The position numbers and the translations under genes are program-made. A DNA stretch of 64,000 bases, from assembly GCF_003367395.1 (NCBI RefSeq), contig NZ_CP031417.1:3162001-3226000 (forward strand), in the 5' to 3' direction. Shown piece after piece: positions 33,399 to 41,449 of the stretch. The notes beneath the pieces are model-generated. The model did no database searches. It was not told where the DNA came from and was given only the letters and a program-made list of their open reading frames with translations. Source of the DNA: Pseudolabrys taiwanensis. GTDB lineage: Bacteria; Pseudomonadota; Alphaproteobacteria; Rhizobiales; Xanthobacteraceae. The stretch's first letter is position 1; the number at the start of each line of letters is the position of its first letter.

Positions 33399-34154
33399 CT
33401 AGCCGACCGTCAGCGCCACGCGTCCGAGATCGCCGAAATCCGCGACGTAGTCCCCCGCCTTCAACGGCAGCGGCACCGTGCAGGTGCCCGTGGTGACGAT
33501 CTGGCCGCGCCTCAATCCGCCGGCCGGCAACGGCTGCGCATTGGCGAGCGCCACGACGCCCCGAAGCGGATCGCCCAGCACCTTCGCGCAAGGACCGCGC
33601 CCGATTTCGAGCCCGTTCAGCCGCAGCACGACGTCGCGGCCGCGCAGATCGATGTCGCGCCAACCGTAGACGGGCGCACCGGCCACGAAGGCGCCGTTGC
33701 CCATGTCGTCGGCGAGCTTGAGCAGGTCCCGCGCCTCCGCCGGCCAGCGGCCGTCCGCGATTTCCATGGCGGGGACGATCGCCTCGATCGCGGCCTCGAT
33801 CTCGGCCCGCGCATAGAGCACAGCGCGCGGCGGCAGATCGCGTCCGAGCAGAAACGCGATTTCGCATTCGAGCAGCGGCACGATGAATGCGTTCAGCGCC
33901 ATGCGCGCCAGCGTGTGATGAAAGAACGGCGCGAACAGCGGCCCCGCAACCGGGCGGTCCGTTGCGTAAAGCCGCTGCTGTTCCGGCACCAGCGCCGACA
34001 CTTTCCACCCCTGAACCGCACCTTGCGTCGCGGCCAGCGCATCATGCACGCGATAGGCGTCGACGACCTCATGCACCGTGCCGTCGTCGTCCGACAGCGC
34101 CAGCGGCTGAGACGTCGCGCGTGCCCGGGCAAGCTTGGCGGCGATCCCGCTCAT
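33399..34154 (-). CDS. 2-keto-4-pentenoate hydratase-like protein (MhpD/FAH-related)
   Basis: A 251-residue protein of the 2-hydroxypentadienoate hydratase/4-oxalocrotonate decarboxylase group. It shows [14 protein letters not shown], the conserved substrate-entry region [12 protein letters not shown], acidic metal ligands in [15 protein letters not shown] (about residue 110), and a C-terminal barrel with [13 protein letters not shown] and [11 protein letters not shown]. Family enzymes add water to, or decarboxylate, 2-oxo-enoic acids made by ring cleavage. The start overlaps the FdxA stop (ATGA); longer readings are shadows. It is the last gene of the AroE-like/FdxA/hydratase operon. Confidence 0.85.
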   Translation of the reverse strand: MSGIAAKLARARATSQPLALSDDDGTVHEVVDAYRVHDALAATQGAVQGWKVSALVPEQQRLYATDRPVAGPLFAPFFHHTLARMALNAFIVPLLECEIAFLLGRDLPPRAVLYARAEIEAAIEAIVPAMEIADGRWPAEARDLLKLADDMGNGAFVAGAPVYGWRDIDLRGRDVVLRLNGLEIGRGPCAKVLGDPLRGVVALANAQPLPAGGLRRGQIVTTGTCTVPLPLKAGDYVADFGDLGRVALTVG

Positions 34155-34483
34155 TGCCCGGAATTGGGGCTGAAGAACTTCGCGAACTTGTCGGGCACGC
34201 CATCGAATTCCTTGGCGTCGGCCGGCGGTTCTTTCTTGTCGGTGATGTTCGGCCATTTCGGCGCATATTCGGCGTTCACCTCGAGCCACTTTTCCAGGCC
34301 CGGCTCGGTGTCCGCCTTGATGGCCTCGGCCGGACATTCCGGCTCGCACACGCCGCAGTCGATGCATTCGTCGGGATGGATGACGAGCATGTTCTCGCCT
34401 TCGTAGAAGCAATCGACGGGGCAGACCTCGACGCAGTCCATATATTTGCACTTGATGCAATTTTCGGTGACGACGTAGGTCAT
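34151..34483 (-). CDS. fdxA: Seven-iron ferredoxin FdxA
   Basis: A 110-residue ferredoxin of the 3Fe-4S/4Fe-4S type. The first cluster region is [19 protein letters not shown] and the second is [18 protein letters not shown], both near the N-terminus, followed by the family-specific extension ([20 protein letters not shown]). It is coupled at both ends by 4-nt ATGA overlaps to the AroE-like and hydratase-like genes. FdxA-type ferredoxins are often housekeeping, but this copy is locked into a catabolic operon with operator site 4. With the ferredoxin reductase at 25750-26523 it can feed electrons to a reductase in the pathway. Confidence 0.95.
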   Translation of the reverse strand: MTYVVTENCIKCKYMDCVEVCPVDCFYEGENMLVIHPDECIDCGVCEPECPAEAIKADTEPGLEKWLEVNAEYAPKWPNITDKKEPPADAKEFDGVPDKFAKFFSPNSGQ

Positions 34484-35286
34484 GCCCCCTCCCGCGTTGG
34501 CTCGAGCCCCAGGAACTGCATCATCAGCGCAAGCTGGCTGTTGAGCATATGAATGCCGAAGTGGATTTTGTGGCCGCGCGCCTTCGCGGCGATCAGCAAA
34601 GGCGTCATGTCCGGCTTCATGACGACCTCTGCCACCAGCGCGTCGCGGTCGACGCTGCCAAGATCGAACGAATGCCCGTCCGTCGGCTCCAGCCCGAGTG
34701 AGGTGGCGTTGACGGCGACGTCATGGCCGGAGGCATTGGCGCTGCCGAGGCGCACGTCACAGGCCGGAAACGCGGCCTTGACGCCCGCCGCCAGCTTTTC
34801 CGCCTTGGCGCGCGTGCGGTTGTGCAGCGTGAGGGCGGCCGCGCCGCTGCCGGCGAGCGCGTAAGCGAGCGCCGTACCAGCCCCTCCGGCTCCGGCGAGA
34901 TAGAAGCGGCGGCCTTCGACTTTGTGGCCTTCGTTTTGCAGCCCCCGGACAAAGCCGCGTCCGTCGAGCAAGGTACCGACGAAGCGGCCATTCTTCTCGC
35001 GCCGCACCGTGTTGACGACGCCGGTATGCACGCCGTCGCCTTCGACCGCATCGCACAACTGCCTGGCTTCGCCCTTGTGCGGCGCGGTGACGATGAAACC
35101 GTCGAGATTGACCATCGATTTGAGCCCGGCCCAGCCGCGCGGCAGGTCGTCCCGGCCGATGTGAATCGGCAGGCAGACAGCATCGATTTTGCGCGAGGCG
35201 AACCAGTCGTTGAAAGCCATTGGCGTGCGCACATGCGCGATCGGATCGCCGATGATGGCGTAGAGGCGTGTCGTCCCGGTGATCAT
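34480..35286 (-). CDS. Shikimate dehydrogenase-like oxidoreductase (AroE family, altered substrate site)
   Basis: A 268-residue AroE-family protein. The catalytic Lys is in VTAPHKGEA (about residue 71), the Asp in LLDGRGF (about 107), and the NADP loop is [16 protein letters not shown] with [10 protein letters not shown]. The substrate carboxylate motif, normally HSxSPxxHN, reads HVRTPMAFN: the first serine is Val and the second Thr. The normal NTD reads LLD. These changes suggest a different ring or hydroxyacid substrate from shikimate. It opens the operon under operator site 4, which ends 29 bp before this ATG... counted from 35315 to 35286; its near edge is 12 bp away. Confidence 0.85.
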   Translation of the reverse strand: MITGTTRLYAIIGDPIAHVRTPMAFNDWFASRKIDAVCLPIHIGRDDLPRGWAGLKSMVNLDGFIVTAPHKGEARQLCDAVEGDGVHTGVVNTVRREKNGRFVGTLLDGRGFVRGLQNEGHKVEGRRFYLAGAGGAGTALAYALAGSGAAALTLHNRTRAKAEKLAAGVKAAFPACDVRLGSANASGHDVAVNATSLGLEPTDGHSFDLGSVDRDALVAEVVMKPDMTPLLIAAKARGHKIHFGIHMLNSQLALMMQFLGLEPTREGA

Positions 35287-35297
35287 GGCCGTTTCTT

Positions 35298-35315
35298 TAA
35301 CTATCTAGTTAGATA
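35298..35315 (-). promoter_or_regulatory. Operator site 4 of the catabolic-island regulon
   Basis: Read on the minus strand, TATCTAACTAGATAGTTA differs from the consensus at one position. It starts 12 bp upstream of the AroE-like start codon and overlaps any plausible leader, so a bound regulator would repress directly. It marks the right border of the island. Confidence 0.75.
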
Positions 35316-35744
35316 GCATACGGCGCGGGCGCCCGCTGTCAATCGGATCGTGGCGCGGTGGCGCAGGTAGGAAGTGGTTGCCCGCTTTCGTTTGGGCGGC
35401 CGCGAGCCGGCGGACGTGATCAGGATGCGCAGGTTCTCCCGCTACGACCCGATCCGGTTCGACCTCCTTCTGCGCCCTCATCGGACTCATTCATCCGCCG
35501 AAGGCATGAATCCGTTCGCAATCAACGCGGGCCCCGAGACCATCACGATCTTTGATCCACAAGAGCTCGACGCGGTTTCTGTCACGCCGCTCGTTCTGAT
35601 CGCGCTTCATCGCCCGCACGTAAATCGTTCTATGGCGTCACAGCCAAGCAAACAGCTGCCTCGTGCGAACAACTGCCGCAGGCAAGATGGTGACGGTGAG
35701 GGCTAGACTAGAACGATAAACGCCATCGACGGGGGAAAAAGAAT
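35316..35744. other. Intergenic region between island and FkbM gene, no convincing gene
   Basis: About 430 bp. Short open frames exist on both strands, including a 110-codon frame at 35374-35706, but none shows a family motif or a clear ribosome-binding site, and the frames overlap each other. The segment marks the change from the GC-rich island to lower-GC DNA. It may hold gene remnants. A GGGGGAAAAAG ribosome-binding site for the FkbM gene lies at its right end. Confidence 0.5.
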
Positions 35745-36437
35745 ATGATCGAAGCACTGCCGCCCATCAATGTTGGGCAACTCGGCGATGCCCTTCTGAA
35801 ACATTTGCTTGGGACCGATACGCCGGTGATTCTGGAGATCGGCGCAAACGATGGCAGTCACACGGTGCAGTTCGTCGACTTGTTTCCGAAAGCGACGGTC
35901 TACGCTTTCGAGCCCGACCCTCGTGCTTTGGCGAAATTCAAGGCCCGTGGTCAGCACCCTGGAGTCCATCTGTTTGAAGTGGCCCTCGGCCGGATAGACG
36001 GTGAAGCTGACTTCCATGTCAGCAGCGGAGCGCCGGAAGGCCCGCCGGAGAAAATCGCCGAGAGATACCCACAAGGCTGGGATCAATCCGGTTCGCTAAA
36101 GGCTCCGAGAAACCACATAGCTGCATTTCCATGGGTAAAATTTGAAAACACCATCAAGATTCCGACGAGGAGTCTGGATGCCTGGGCGCGCGAGCACGGC
36201 ATTGGCACGGTCGATCTCATCTGGGCGGACGTGCAAGGCGCTGAGGGCGATCTTATCGCCGGCGGCAGCGAAACCCTCGCGCAAACACGATATTTCTATA
36301 CTGAATACAGCAATGATGAAATGTATGAGGGGCAGCCGAGCTTGGCGCAGCTCGTCGACATGCTGCCGAGTTTCTCTATTTTTCGCCGCTACCAATGGGA
36401 CGTTTTGTTCGAAAACACGACGATGAATTCGAACTAA
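35745..36437 (+). CDS. FkbM-family methyltransferase
   Basis: A 230-residue SAM-dependent methyltransferase. The SAM motif is VILEIGANDGSHTVQF (about residue 28), followed by VYAFEPDPRALAKFKA. The FkbM pattern continues with TRSLDAWAREHGIGTVDLIWADVQGAEGDLIAGG. Family members O-methylate sugars or polyketides, and in this setting next to a glycosyltransferase a surface-polysaccharide role is likely. It is followed on the opposite strand by the glycosyltransferase, 187 bp away. The local GC is lower than in the neighbouring operons, hinting at transfer. Confidence 0.88.
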   Translation: MIEALPPINVGQLGDALLKHLLGTDTPVILEIGANDGSHTVQFVDLFPKATVYAFEPDPRALAKFKARGQHPGVHLFEVALGRIDGEADFHVSSGAPEGPPEKIAERYPQGWDQSGSLKAPRNHIAAFPWVKFENTIKIPTRSLDAWAREHGIGTVDLIWADVQGAEGDLIAGGSETLAQTRYFYTEYSNDEMYEGQPSLAQLVDMLPSFSIFRRYQWDVLFENTTMNSN

Positions 36438-36624
36438 CTTGTGCGTTCGCTCGGTCCACGCGCCGCCGGAAAAGGCATCGCTGACTTGACGTTCGGACTT
36501 GATGGTGCGGCTGTCGCTCCGGCAAAATCCGGCCCTTCGGGTTTGCGACCGAGGCCGCCCGCCTGCCCGATCAGCCACGCCAACAGGCCGCCGAGTTGCT
36601 GTCGCACACTTTGATCATTGCTCG

Positions 36625-37389
36625 TCAGATAAAGCGCGCTGATCGTTCGGCGATGGCGTCTTGCGGAGTGGATCGGTCCCGAACATGCTCCGATCTTACC
36701 GTAATGTATTGCGATTCTTCCGACAGGACTGCGTAGGGCGTGCGCAACGACTGCTGCCACTTCTGCATGAAGGACAAGAGCGTATTCTTGCGCAGATCGA
36801 AGTCCGCCCTTGTCTCGGCATGGTCGATGCTGCCGAACCGATAGATCGACCGGTAGCTTCCCCGAAGCTCTTGCGAATGGGGGATCGTGTGCAGGAGCGC
36901 GGTCGGAAGATAGACTTCGGCGAGGGCGTTTGCGCGCAGGCGAATATAAAAGTCGCTGTCGTCGAAACCGTACCCGCTGAGCCATTCGTGATAGCCGCCG
37001 ATCGTCCGCCAATGATCTTTGAGGAAGATCGCCTCGCCGTTGGGTACCGACGTCTGAAAGTGACCGCGATAGAAGCAACCGGTGAGATCGATCTTTTCTA
37101 GGCAACGCTCATCGTCGAGGACGATGTCCGAGTCGAGCTTGAGGATCCGTTCGTTCGTGGCGAAATCGATGCCAATGTTGGTGGCATGACCTATCCGCCA
37201 ATCGACCGCGCCCTCAACCCGAACGAGTTTCACCTTATCGGCGGCGGAAAATTCCTCGAGTTTGATCGGGTGATCGCTGCCGTAATCAACAATGACGATT
37301 TCAGAAATAAGATGGGCCCGCTGCCAGCTAGGCAGCGCCTGTTTGAGATGCTCCAGCCGATTGCGATTGGGCGTCACAATGGAGAACAT
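36625..37389 (-). CDS. Family 2 glycosyltransferase
   Basis: A 254-residue GT-A-fold glycosyltransferase without membrane segments. The nucleotide-sugar start is MFSIVTPNRNRLEHLKQALPSW, followed by EIVIVDYGSDHPI. The DxD-type metal motif is ILKLDSDIVLDDE (about residue 88). An acceptor-side region follows, GGYHEWLSGYGFDDSDFYIRL, resembling galactosyl- or polypeptide N-acetylgalactosaminyl-transferase C-terminal parts. It would add sugars to a cell-surface glycan. The DNA looks clearly lower in GC than both catabolic clusters, consistent with acquisition together with the FkbM gene. Confidence 0.85.
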   Translation of the reverse strand: MFSIVTPNRNRLEHLKQALPSWQRAHLISEIVIVDYGSDHPIKLEEFSAADKVKLVRVEGAVDWRIGHATNIGIDFATNERILKLDSDIVLDDERCLEKIDLTGCFYRGHFQTSVPNGEAIFLKDHWRTIGGYHEWLSGYGFDDSDFYIRLRANALAEVYLPTALLHTIPHSQELRGSYRSIYRFGSIDHAETRADFDLRKNTLLSFMQKWQQSLRTPYAVLSEESQYITVRSEHVRDRSTPQDAIAERSARFI

Positions 37390-37724
37390 AATTCCACGAC
37401 TTCAGCAGACCTTCGTGTGCGAGGTCCCGCGAAGCAGGTTGCGGACAGGCAAAACGCCGTGCCGCTAACGCTACCGCGTCGAAACTCCGCGCACTCGCGC
37501 ATTTCCAAGTTGCCGCCACCATGCCGGCGGGCCGTATGAAACTAAAAATTGCGAAACAGTCAATGGGCAACCTGGTTCTTACTTACGTCGCCGCAATGGA
37601 ATTGGCGCCCGTTCGACGGCCCCAAACAATTCGAAATGGCCGCTGGTACAGGCCACGCGTCGCGCTCGCCGAAGGAAGCTTGTGGGCACTAAGGACGCAT
37701 TATAGAGATCGGCAGGAACGAGCC
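37390..37724. other. Intergenic region before small membrane protein gene
   Basis: About 335 bp with lower GC. No frame carries a recognisable domain. Upstream of the small membrane protein gene, TTGTGG (37680-37685) and TATAGA (37701-37706) form a weak promoter-like pair with a short 15-bp spacer. The left part is the upstream region of the glycosyltransferase gene. Confidence 0.4.
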
Positions 37725-37934
37725 ATGCTTACGTCTGCACAATCCCTTATTCCCGGAACACTCTTCGTTGCCGGCGCGATCATGATGGTCATTGCTCACC
37801 GCAGCGGCAAGATGGAGCGTGACATCAATCGCATATCGATTTTCGATCTGTCGCCGCGGGCAAAGAACTTAATTGGCCTGTTGTTGCTCTTCTTCGCCGT
37901 CGTCATTCTCGGCGCCGAGCTTTTACGGCACTAA
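37725..37934 (+). CDS. Small two-helix membrane protein
   Basis: A 69-residue hypothetical protein with two hydrophobic helices, LIPGTLFVAGAIMMVIAH (about residues 8-25) and LIGLLLLFFAVVILGAEL (about 49-66), joined by a charged loop (RSGKMERDINRIS). ATG 37725 was chosen because AGGA lies about 8 nt upstream; the open frame extends further 5' but without family features. I do not recognise a family. It stands alone between two oppositely oriented genes. Confidence 0.6.
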   Translation: MLTSAQSLIPGTLFVAGAIMMVIAHRSGKMERDINRISIFDLSPRAKNLIGLLLLFFAVVILGAELLRH

Positions 37935-38314
37935 GAACGTCATATCGAGCTAAGCCTCTCAAGTCCGAAAGCAGAACGTCGCCTCTCGGTCCTTAAGACA
38001 CGCAGAGGCCGACTACGGTCCCCAAATCCATTACTCCGCCGTATCGCTTGCCAGACCGCAGAACTGCCGAAGGTTGAGAACGTCAAGCTGAGTGGGCAAG
38101 CGGCCGAAGATCCCGCCCCTTCGCGCTGGCCGGCCGGGGCAGTGCCCCGGCCGCTCTGAAAGGAGGTTACGCGGCGAATCCGCTGTACCGAAGACATGGT
38201 CGCAGACGCTGTCGGTACATGCGCCGTGGCGACCGCAGCCGATTGCCGGCATCCCCAAGGCGCTGGGCCCGCCAAGCTGACCACCGCGCAACGGCACCGC
38301 TCACAACGGATCGG
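37935..38314. other. Intergenic region with perfect hairpin, no convincing gene
   Basis: About 380 bp between convergent genes. It contains a perfect 10-bp stem-loop at 38131-38153 and short overlapping frames on both strands with no recognisable domain, including an 88-codon minus-strand frame rich in Cys and Gly. No promoter pair stands out. Confidence 0.45.
38131..38153. terminator. Strong GC hairpin between convergent genes
   Basis: CGGCCGGGGC (38131-38140) and GCCCCGGCCG (38144-38153) pair perfectly around an AGT loop. There is no T-run on either side. Its position between convergent genes suggests a bidirectional stop or a message-end stabiliser; it could also be a solo palindromic repeat. 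Confidence 0.45.
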
Positions 38315-39286
38315 TCAGATCTTTATGTTCGCAACCTGGATAGCCATCCGCCACTGCGCGATGTCTTCCGCCATGGTGCGTTTGAACTCGGCGGCATCCG
38401 ACCCGATCGGATCGACGCCATAGGTGTCAAACCGCTCCAGAATCGTCTTCTCCTTGACGGCGTTCTGCGCCTCGCGCGCCAGCAGCATGATGATCGGTTC
38501 CGGCGTGCCGGCCGGCGCAATCAGGCCGTTCCACGTCTCGGAACGGAAGCCGGGATAGCCCGATTCCGCGATCGTCGGCACGTCCGGCAACTTTGCAGCG
38601 CGCTTTAGCCCGGACACCGCGAGTGGCCTCAGGCCCTTGCCAGCGTGCGGCAGGCCCTCCGACAGGTTTCCGAAGTACACCGGCACCTGATTGGCGAGGA
38701 CATCCGATATCGCCGGCGCTCCGCCTTTATACGGCACATGGATCATATCGAGGCCGGCCTTCTGCAGGAACAACACCATCGTCAGATGACTGACGCTACC
38801 GGTGCCGCCCGAGGCGTAGGCCACTTTGCCAGGGCGCGCCTTCACGTACTCGACGAATTCCTTGATCGTCTTCGGCTCGAACTGAGGATTCGCGACCAAG
38901 CAGAACGGATTGCTCGCGATGTTGCTGATCGGCGCGAAATCCCTCTCCGGATTGTAGTTCGTCTGCTGCAGCACCGGCAAAATGGCAATCTGCGGCAGCG
39001 CCGCAACCATCAACGTGTAGCCATCGGGCGCCGACCGAGCGACCGCTTCGGACGCGACAATGCCGCCGCCGCCGAGACGGTTCTCGACGACGAACGGCTG
39101 GCCGAGCTTCGTGCTGAGATACTGGCCGACAAGCCGGCCAATGCCATCGGTATTGCCGCCGGGCGCGAAGGGCACGATCAGCTTCACCGGCCTTTCCGGC
39201 CAAGCCGCAGCGGATGCGCGCCAACTGCTGGCGCCAAACGCCAGCGCTGCGGCCGCGAGCGTTGTGAATTCACGTCGTGTCGTCAT
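38315..39286 (-). CDS. Tripartite tricarboxylate transporter substrate-binding protein (Bug family)
   Basis: A 323-residue periplasmic binding protein. It starts MTTRREFTTLAAAALAFGAS, with a twin-arginine-like signal, and ATG 39286 has AGGAGAACG just upstream. Bug motifs follow: WPERPVKLIVPFAPGGNTDGIGR, LGGGGIVASEAVARSAPDGYTL, and HVPYKGGAPAISDVLA. Such proteins bind carboxylates; most lack nearby TctA/TctB membrane genes, as here. It is the last gene of the large minus-strand catabolic cluster and may sense or deliver an acid for it. Confidence 0.93.
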   Translation of the reverse strand: MTTRREFTTLAAAALAFGASSWRASAAAWPERPVKLIVPFAPGGNTDGIGRLVGQYLSTKLGQPFVVENRLGGGGIVASEAVARSAPDGYTLMVAALPQIAILPVLQQTNYNPERDFAPISNIASNPFCLVANPQFEPKTIKEFVEYVKARPGKVAYASGGTGSVSHLTMVLFLQKAGLDMIHVPYKGGAPAISDVLANQVPVYFGNLSEGLPHAGKGLRPLAVSGLKRAAKLPDVPTIAESGYPGFRSETWNGLIAPAGTPEPIIMLLAREAQNAVKEKTILERFDTYGVDPIGSDAAEFKRTMAEDIAQWRMAIQVANIKI

Positions 39287-39394
39287 GTCTCGTTCTCCTC
39301 GTTGTTTTCGAGCACATTGGCGCACGACAGGCTGAAACCCGGAAAGAACCTGTCTTTGCGAATGGATAGTTTGTTTTCGTCTTCCTCTCGGTCC

Positions 39395-40588
39395 TCAGGC
39401 GACCTGTTCGGCGGCACGCAGCCCCTCGAACATGGCCGTGCGCATCAAGAAAGCGCGCGCTTTGGCCGGATCGGCCACCGTCTCGCGCATCTCCTGCATC
39501 CGCTCGTCGCGCTTCTGCGGGTCTTTCTCTTCCAGAATTCGCTTGTTCTGGATCGTCATCGCCTGCAGGAAGGCGTTGGCCACATAGCGGCGTTGGCGAT
39601 CATAGAGGTCGAGCAGGTCCTCGCTTTCACCCTTGAGCACCCGCGCGAGCTTGTTCGCGAGGCTGACGGCGTCGTGGATGCCGAAATTCATGCCCATGCC
39701 GCCGAGCGGATTGTTCACATGCGCGGCGTCGCCCGCGAGCAGCGCTCGGCCGACGCGGTAGGTCGCCGCGACGCGCTGGTGGACGGTGTAAAGGTTGGTG
39801 TGGACGATCGGGTGAGGCTCCGCGCTCGGGACAAAGGCCCGTAGCCGCCGTTCCGCATTGGTGTAGTCCAACAGATCTTCCGCCGCGGCTTCCGGCTCGG
39901 TTGGAAAGACAACGCGCCATACGCCGGGCGGCCCTTTACCTGGGACCTTGAACAGCGCGCACCATTCGCGCGGGTCCGATACGTAGCAGCTGTAAGCAAA
40001 GCCCAACTGCTCGAAGTCGGTTGTGGTCGTGACGACGAGAAAGCGTTCCTGATAGGTGAACCCTGCGAAATCGATATCCTGCGATTTCCGCACGACACTG
40101 CGGCCGCCATCGGCACCGACGACATAGCTGCCTCGATACGTGCGGCCTTCGGAGGTGGTGACGGTGACACCATCCGCCGTCTGGTTGACGGTTTCGACGT
40201 TGGCCCCGTACTCGATCGCAAAAATGTTCGAGGTCGACAGCATCTCGGCCAGCACCGCCACCAGCTTGTGCTGCTCGCATTGCAGCCGGTACGGATACGG
40301 CGTGATGTCGCTGAGGATGCCGAGATCGAACTCCGCGATCACTCCCTCGTCGCGTCCGCGAAACTGCCAGCGCGGGCAGAGGATGCCGAGTTCGTGAAGG
40401 CGTTTCGTGACGCCGCTCTCCGCGAACATCTCCATGGTCGGCGGATGAAATGTCGCCGCGCGCGGGTCGTCGTAAAGTCCCGTGCGGCTCTCGAGCACGG
40501 TGACCGGCACGCCGGCGCGCGTGAGGAACAATGCGGCTGTCAGACCGGAAGGACCGGCTCCAACGATGATGACGCGCGAACTTTCCAT
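39395..40588 (-). CDS. FAD-dependent aromatic monooxygenase (PHBH/TfdB-like group A)
   Basis: A 397-residue flavoprotein. The dinucleotide motif is VIIVGAGPSGLTAALFLTRAG (residues 6-26), the DG motif VVGADGGRSVVRK (about 156), and the GD motif LLAGDAAHVNNPLGGMGMN (about 285). The group hydroxylates phenolic or N-heteroaromatic rings using NAD(P)H and oxygen. The C-terminal thioredoxin-like domain of TfdB/PheA is absent. Start 40588 was chosen at the Rossmann strand; the frame continues upstream into the isomerase gene as a shadow. It lies 7 nt after the isomerase-like gene, so the two act together. Confidence 0.9.
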   Translation of the reverse strand: MESSRVIIVGAGPSGLTAALFLTRAGVPVTVLESRTGLYDDPRAATFHPPTMEMFAESGVTKRLHELGILCPRWQFRGRDEGVIAEFDLGILSDITPYPYRLQCEQHKLVAVLAEMLSTSNIFAIEYGANVETVNQTADGVTVTTSEGRTYRGSYVVGADGGRSVVRKSQDIDFAGFTYQERFLVVTTTTDFEQLGFAYSCYVSDPREWCALFKVPGKGPPGVWRVVFPTEPEAAAEDLLDYTNAERRLRAFVPSAEPHPIVHTNLYTVHQRVAATYRVGRALLAGDAAHVNNPLGGMGMNFGIHDAVSLANKLARVLKGESEDLLDLYDRQRRYVANAFLQAMTIQNKRILEEKDPQKRDERMQEMRETVADPAKARAFLMRTAMFEGLRAAEQVA

Positions 40589-40595
40589 TGGCGGA

Positions 40596-41339
40596 CTAGA
40601 ACTCCTCGAGGATGCGGCCGCGTCCGTAGACGCGATCCTCGATGCCGCAACGGCGCAACGCGTCCCAATAGGTGACAACGTTCATCGACAGGACGGGCTT
40701 TTCCAGCCAGCGCTCGGCGTCGGCGGCCACCGCCGCGTTCGCGAGGTTCGTGCCGACCTGCAGGATCGCATCGATGTCGTTGCCGTTGATCTCGGTGAGG
40801 AGTTGACGCAGCTGCGGCGGCTGCACCTGGGCGATGGCGAAAGGCGAAGCGCACCTCATGCCGACCAGACGAACGATTTCGAATCCGGCCTCGACCAGAT
40901 AGGCACGGACCGTCTCGTCGCCCTTCGGCTGATGCGGCGTGAGCACAGCGATACGCTTCGCGCCGAACTTGCGCAGCGCCGCGGCCGCCGATGTCGAGCC
41001 GATGGAAACGCCGACGCCGGCGCGCTCGGCCAAGCTTTTTTGCAGCGCCTCCGCGCCGGCGACGCCGCCGGTGAAAGCTTCGATGGCGACGCCCATGATC
41101 ACGTGATCCGGCGCGCAGGTCATCACCTGATCGATCGCCGGGCCGATGCCTTCGCGCATCGCCTGCACGTGCGCCAGGAAGCCCTCGTCGCTCGCCTGGA
41201 TCGGCCGCTCCTTGAGCGTTAACCGCGCGACATGGTTGGTGACGCCGCGCGGCCGCAGATCCTCGCATTCCGGGCCGACGATCGTGTTGGTCGACGGAAC
41301 GACGATGCCAATCTTCTTACGATAACCAAGCGCATCCAC
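40596..41339 (-). CDS. Maleate isomerase/arylmalonate decarboxylase-like protein lacking both catalytic cysteines
   Basis: A 247-residue protein of the Asp/Glu racemase superfamily. It shows KKIGIVVPSTNTIVGPE, ASDEGFLAHVQAM, VSIGSTSAAAALRKFGAKRIAVLTPH and VLSMNVVTYWDALRRCG, the layout of maleate cis-trans isomerase and its relatives. The two positions that carry catalytic cysteines read IMGVAIEAF (about residue 82) and LQVGTNLAN (about 195), so both cysteines appear to be replaced. It probably performs a related but different reaction, such as decarboxylation, or binds a ligand. It is coupled to the FAD monooxygenase. Confidence 0.8.
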   Translation of the reverse strand: MDALGYRKKIGIVVPSTNTIVGPECEDLRPRGVTNHVARLTLKERPIQASDEGFLAHVQAMREGIGPAIDQVMTCAPDHVIMGVAIEAFTGGVAGAEALQKSLAERAGVGVSIGSTSAAAALRKFGAKRIAVLTPHQPKGDETVRAYLVEAGFEIVRLVGMRCASPFAIAQVQPPQLRQLLTEINGNDIDAILQVGTNLANAAVAADAERWLEKPVLSMNVVTYWDALRRCGIEDRVYGRGRILEEF

Positions 41340-41449
41340 TGATCTACCCCCTCAATGAACGTCGACGGCTGCCGACGATGTTAGAAGCCCTTGCCGATCC
41401 GCGAAATCTCAATTTTGGAAATCCAGATTCCGTGCTTTGCGAAACCGGT

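Noticed and set aside
35374..35706. 110-codon frame in the gap after operator site 4
   Set aside because: No ribosome-binding site, no recognisable domain, and it competes with overlapping frames; kept only as an intergenic note.
36434..37105. 223-codon minus-strand frame over the glycosyltransferase
   Set aside because: Most of it is a frame-shifted shadow of the glycosyltransferase gene, with the tail running into the intergenic space.
38031..38297. 88-codon Cys/Gly-containing minus-strand frame
   Set aside because: It spans the strong hairpin at 38131-38153 and shows no known motif; coding status cannot be supported.
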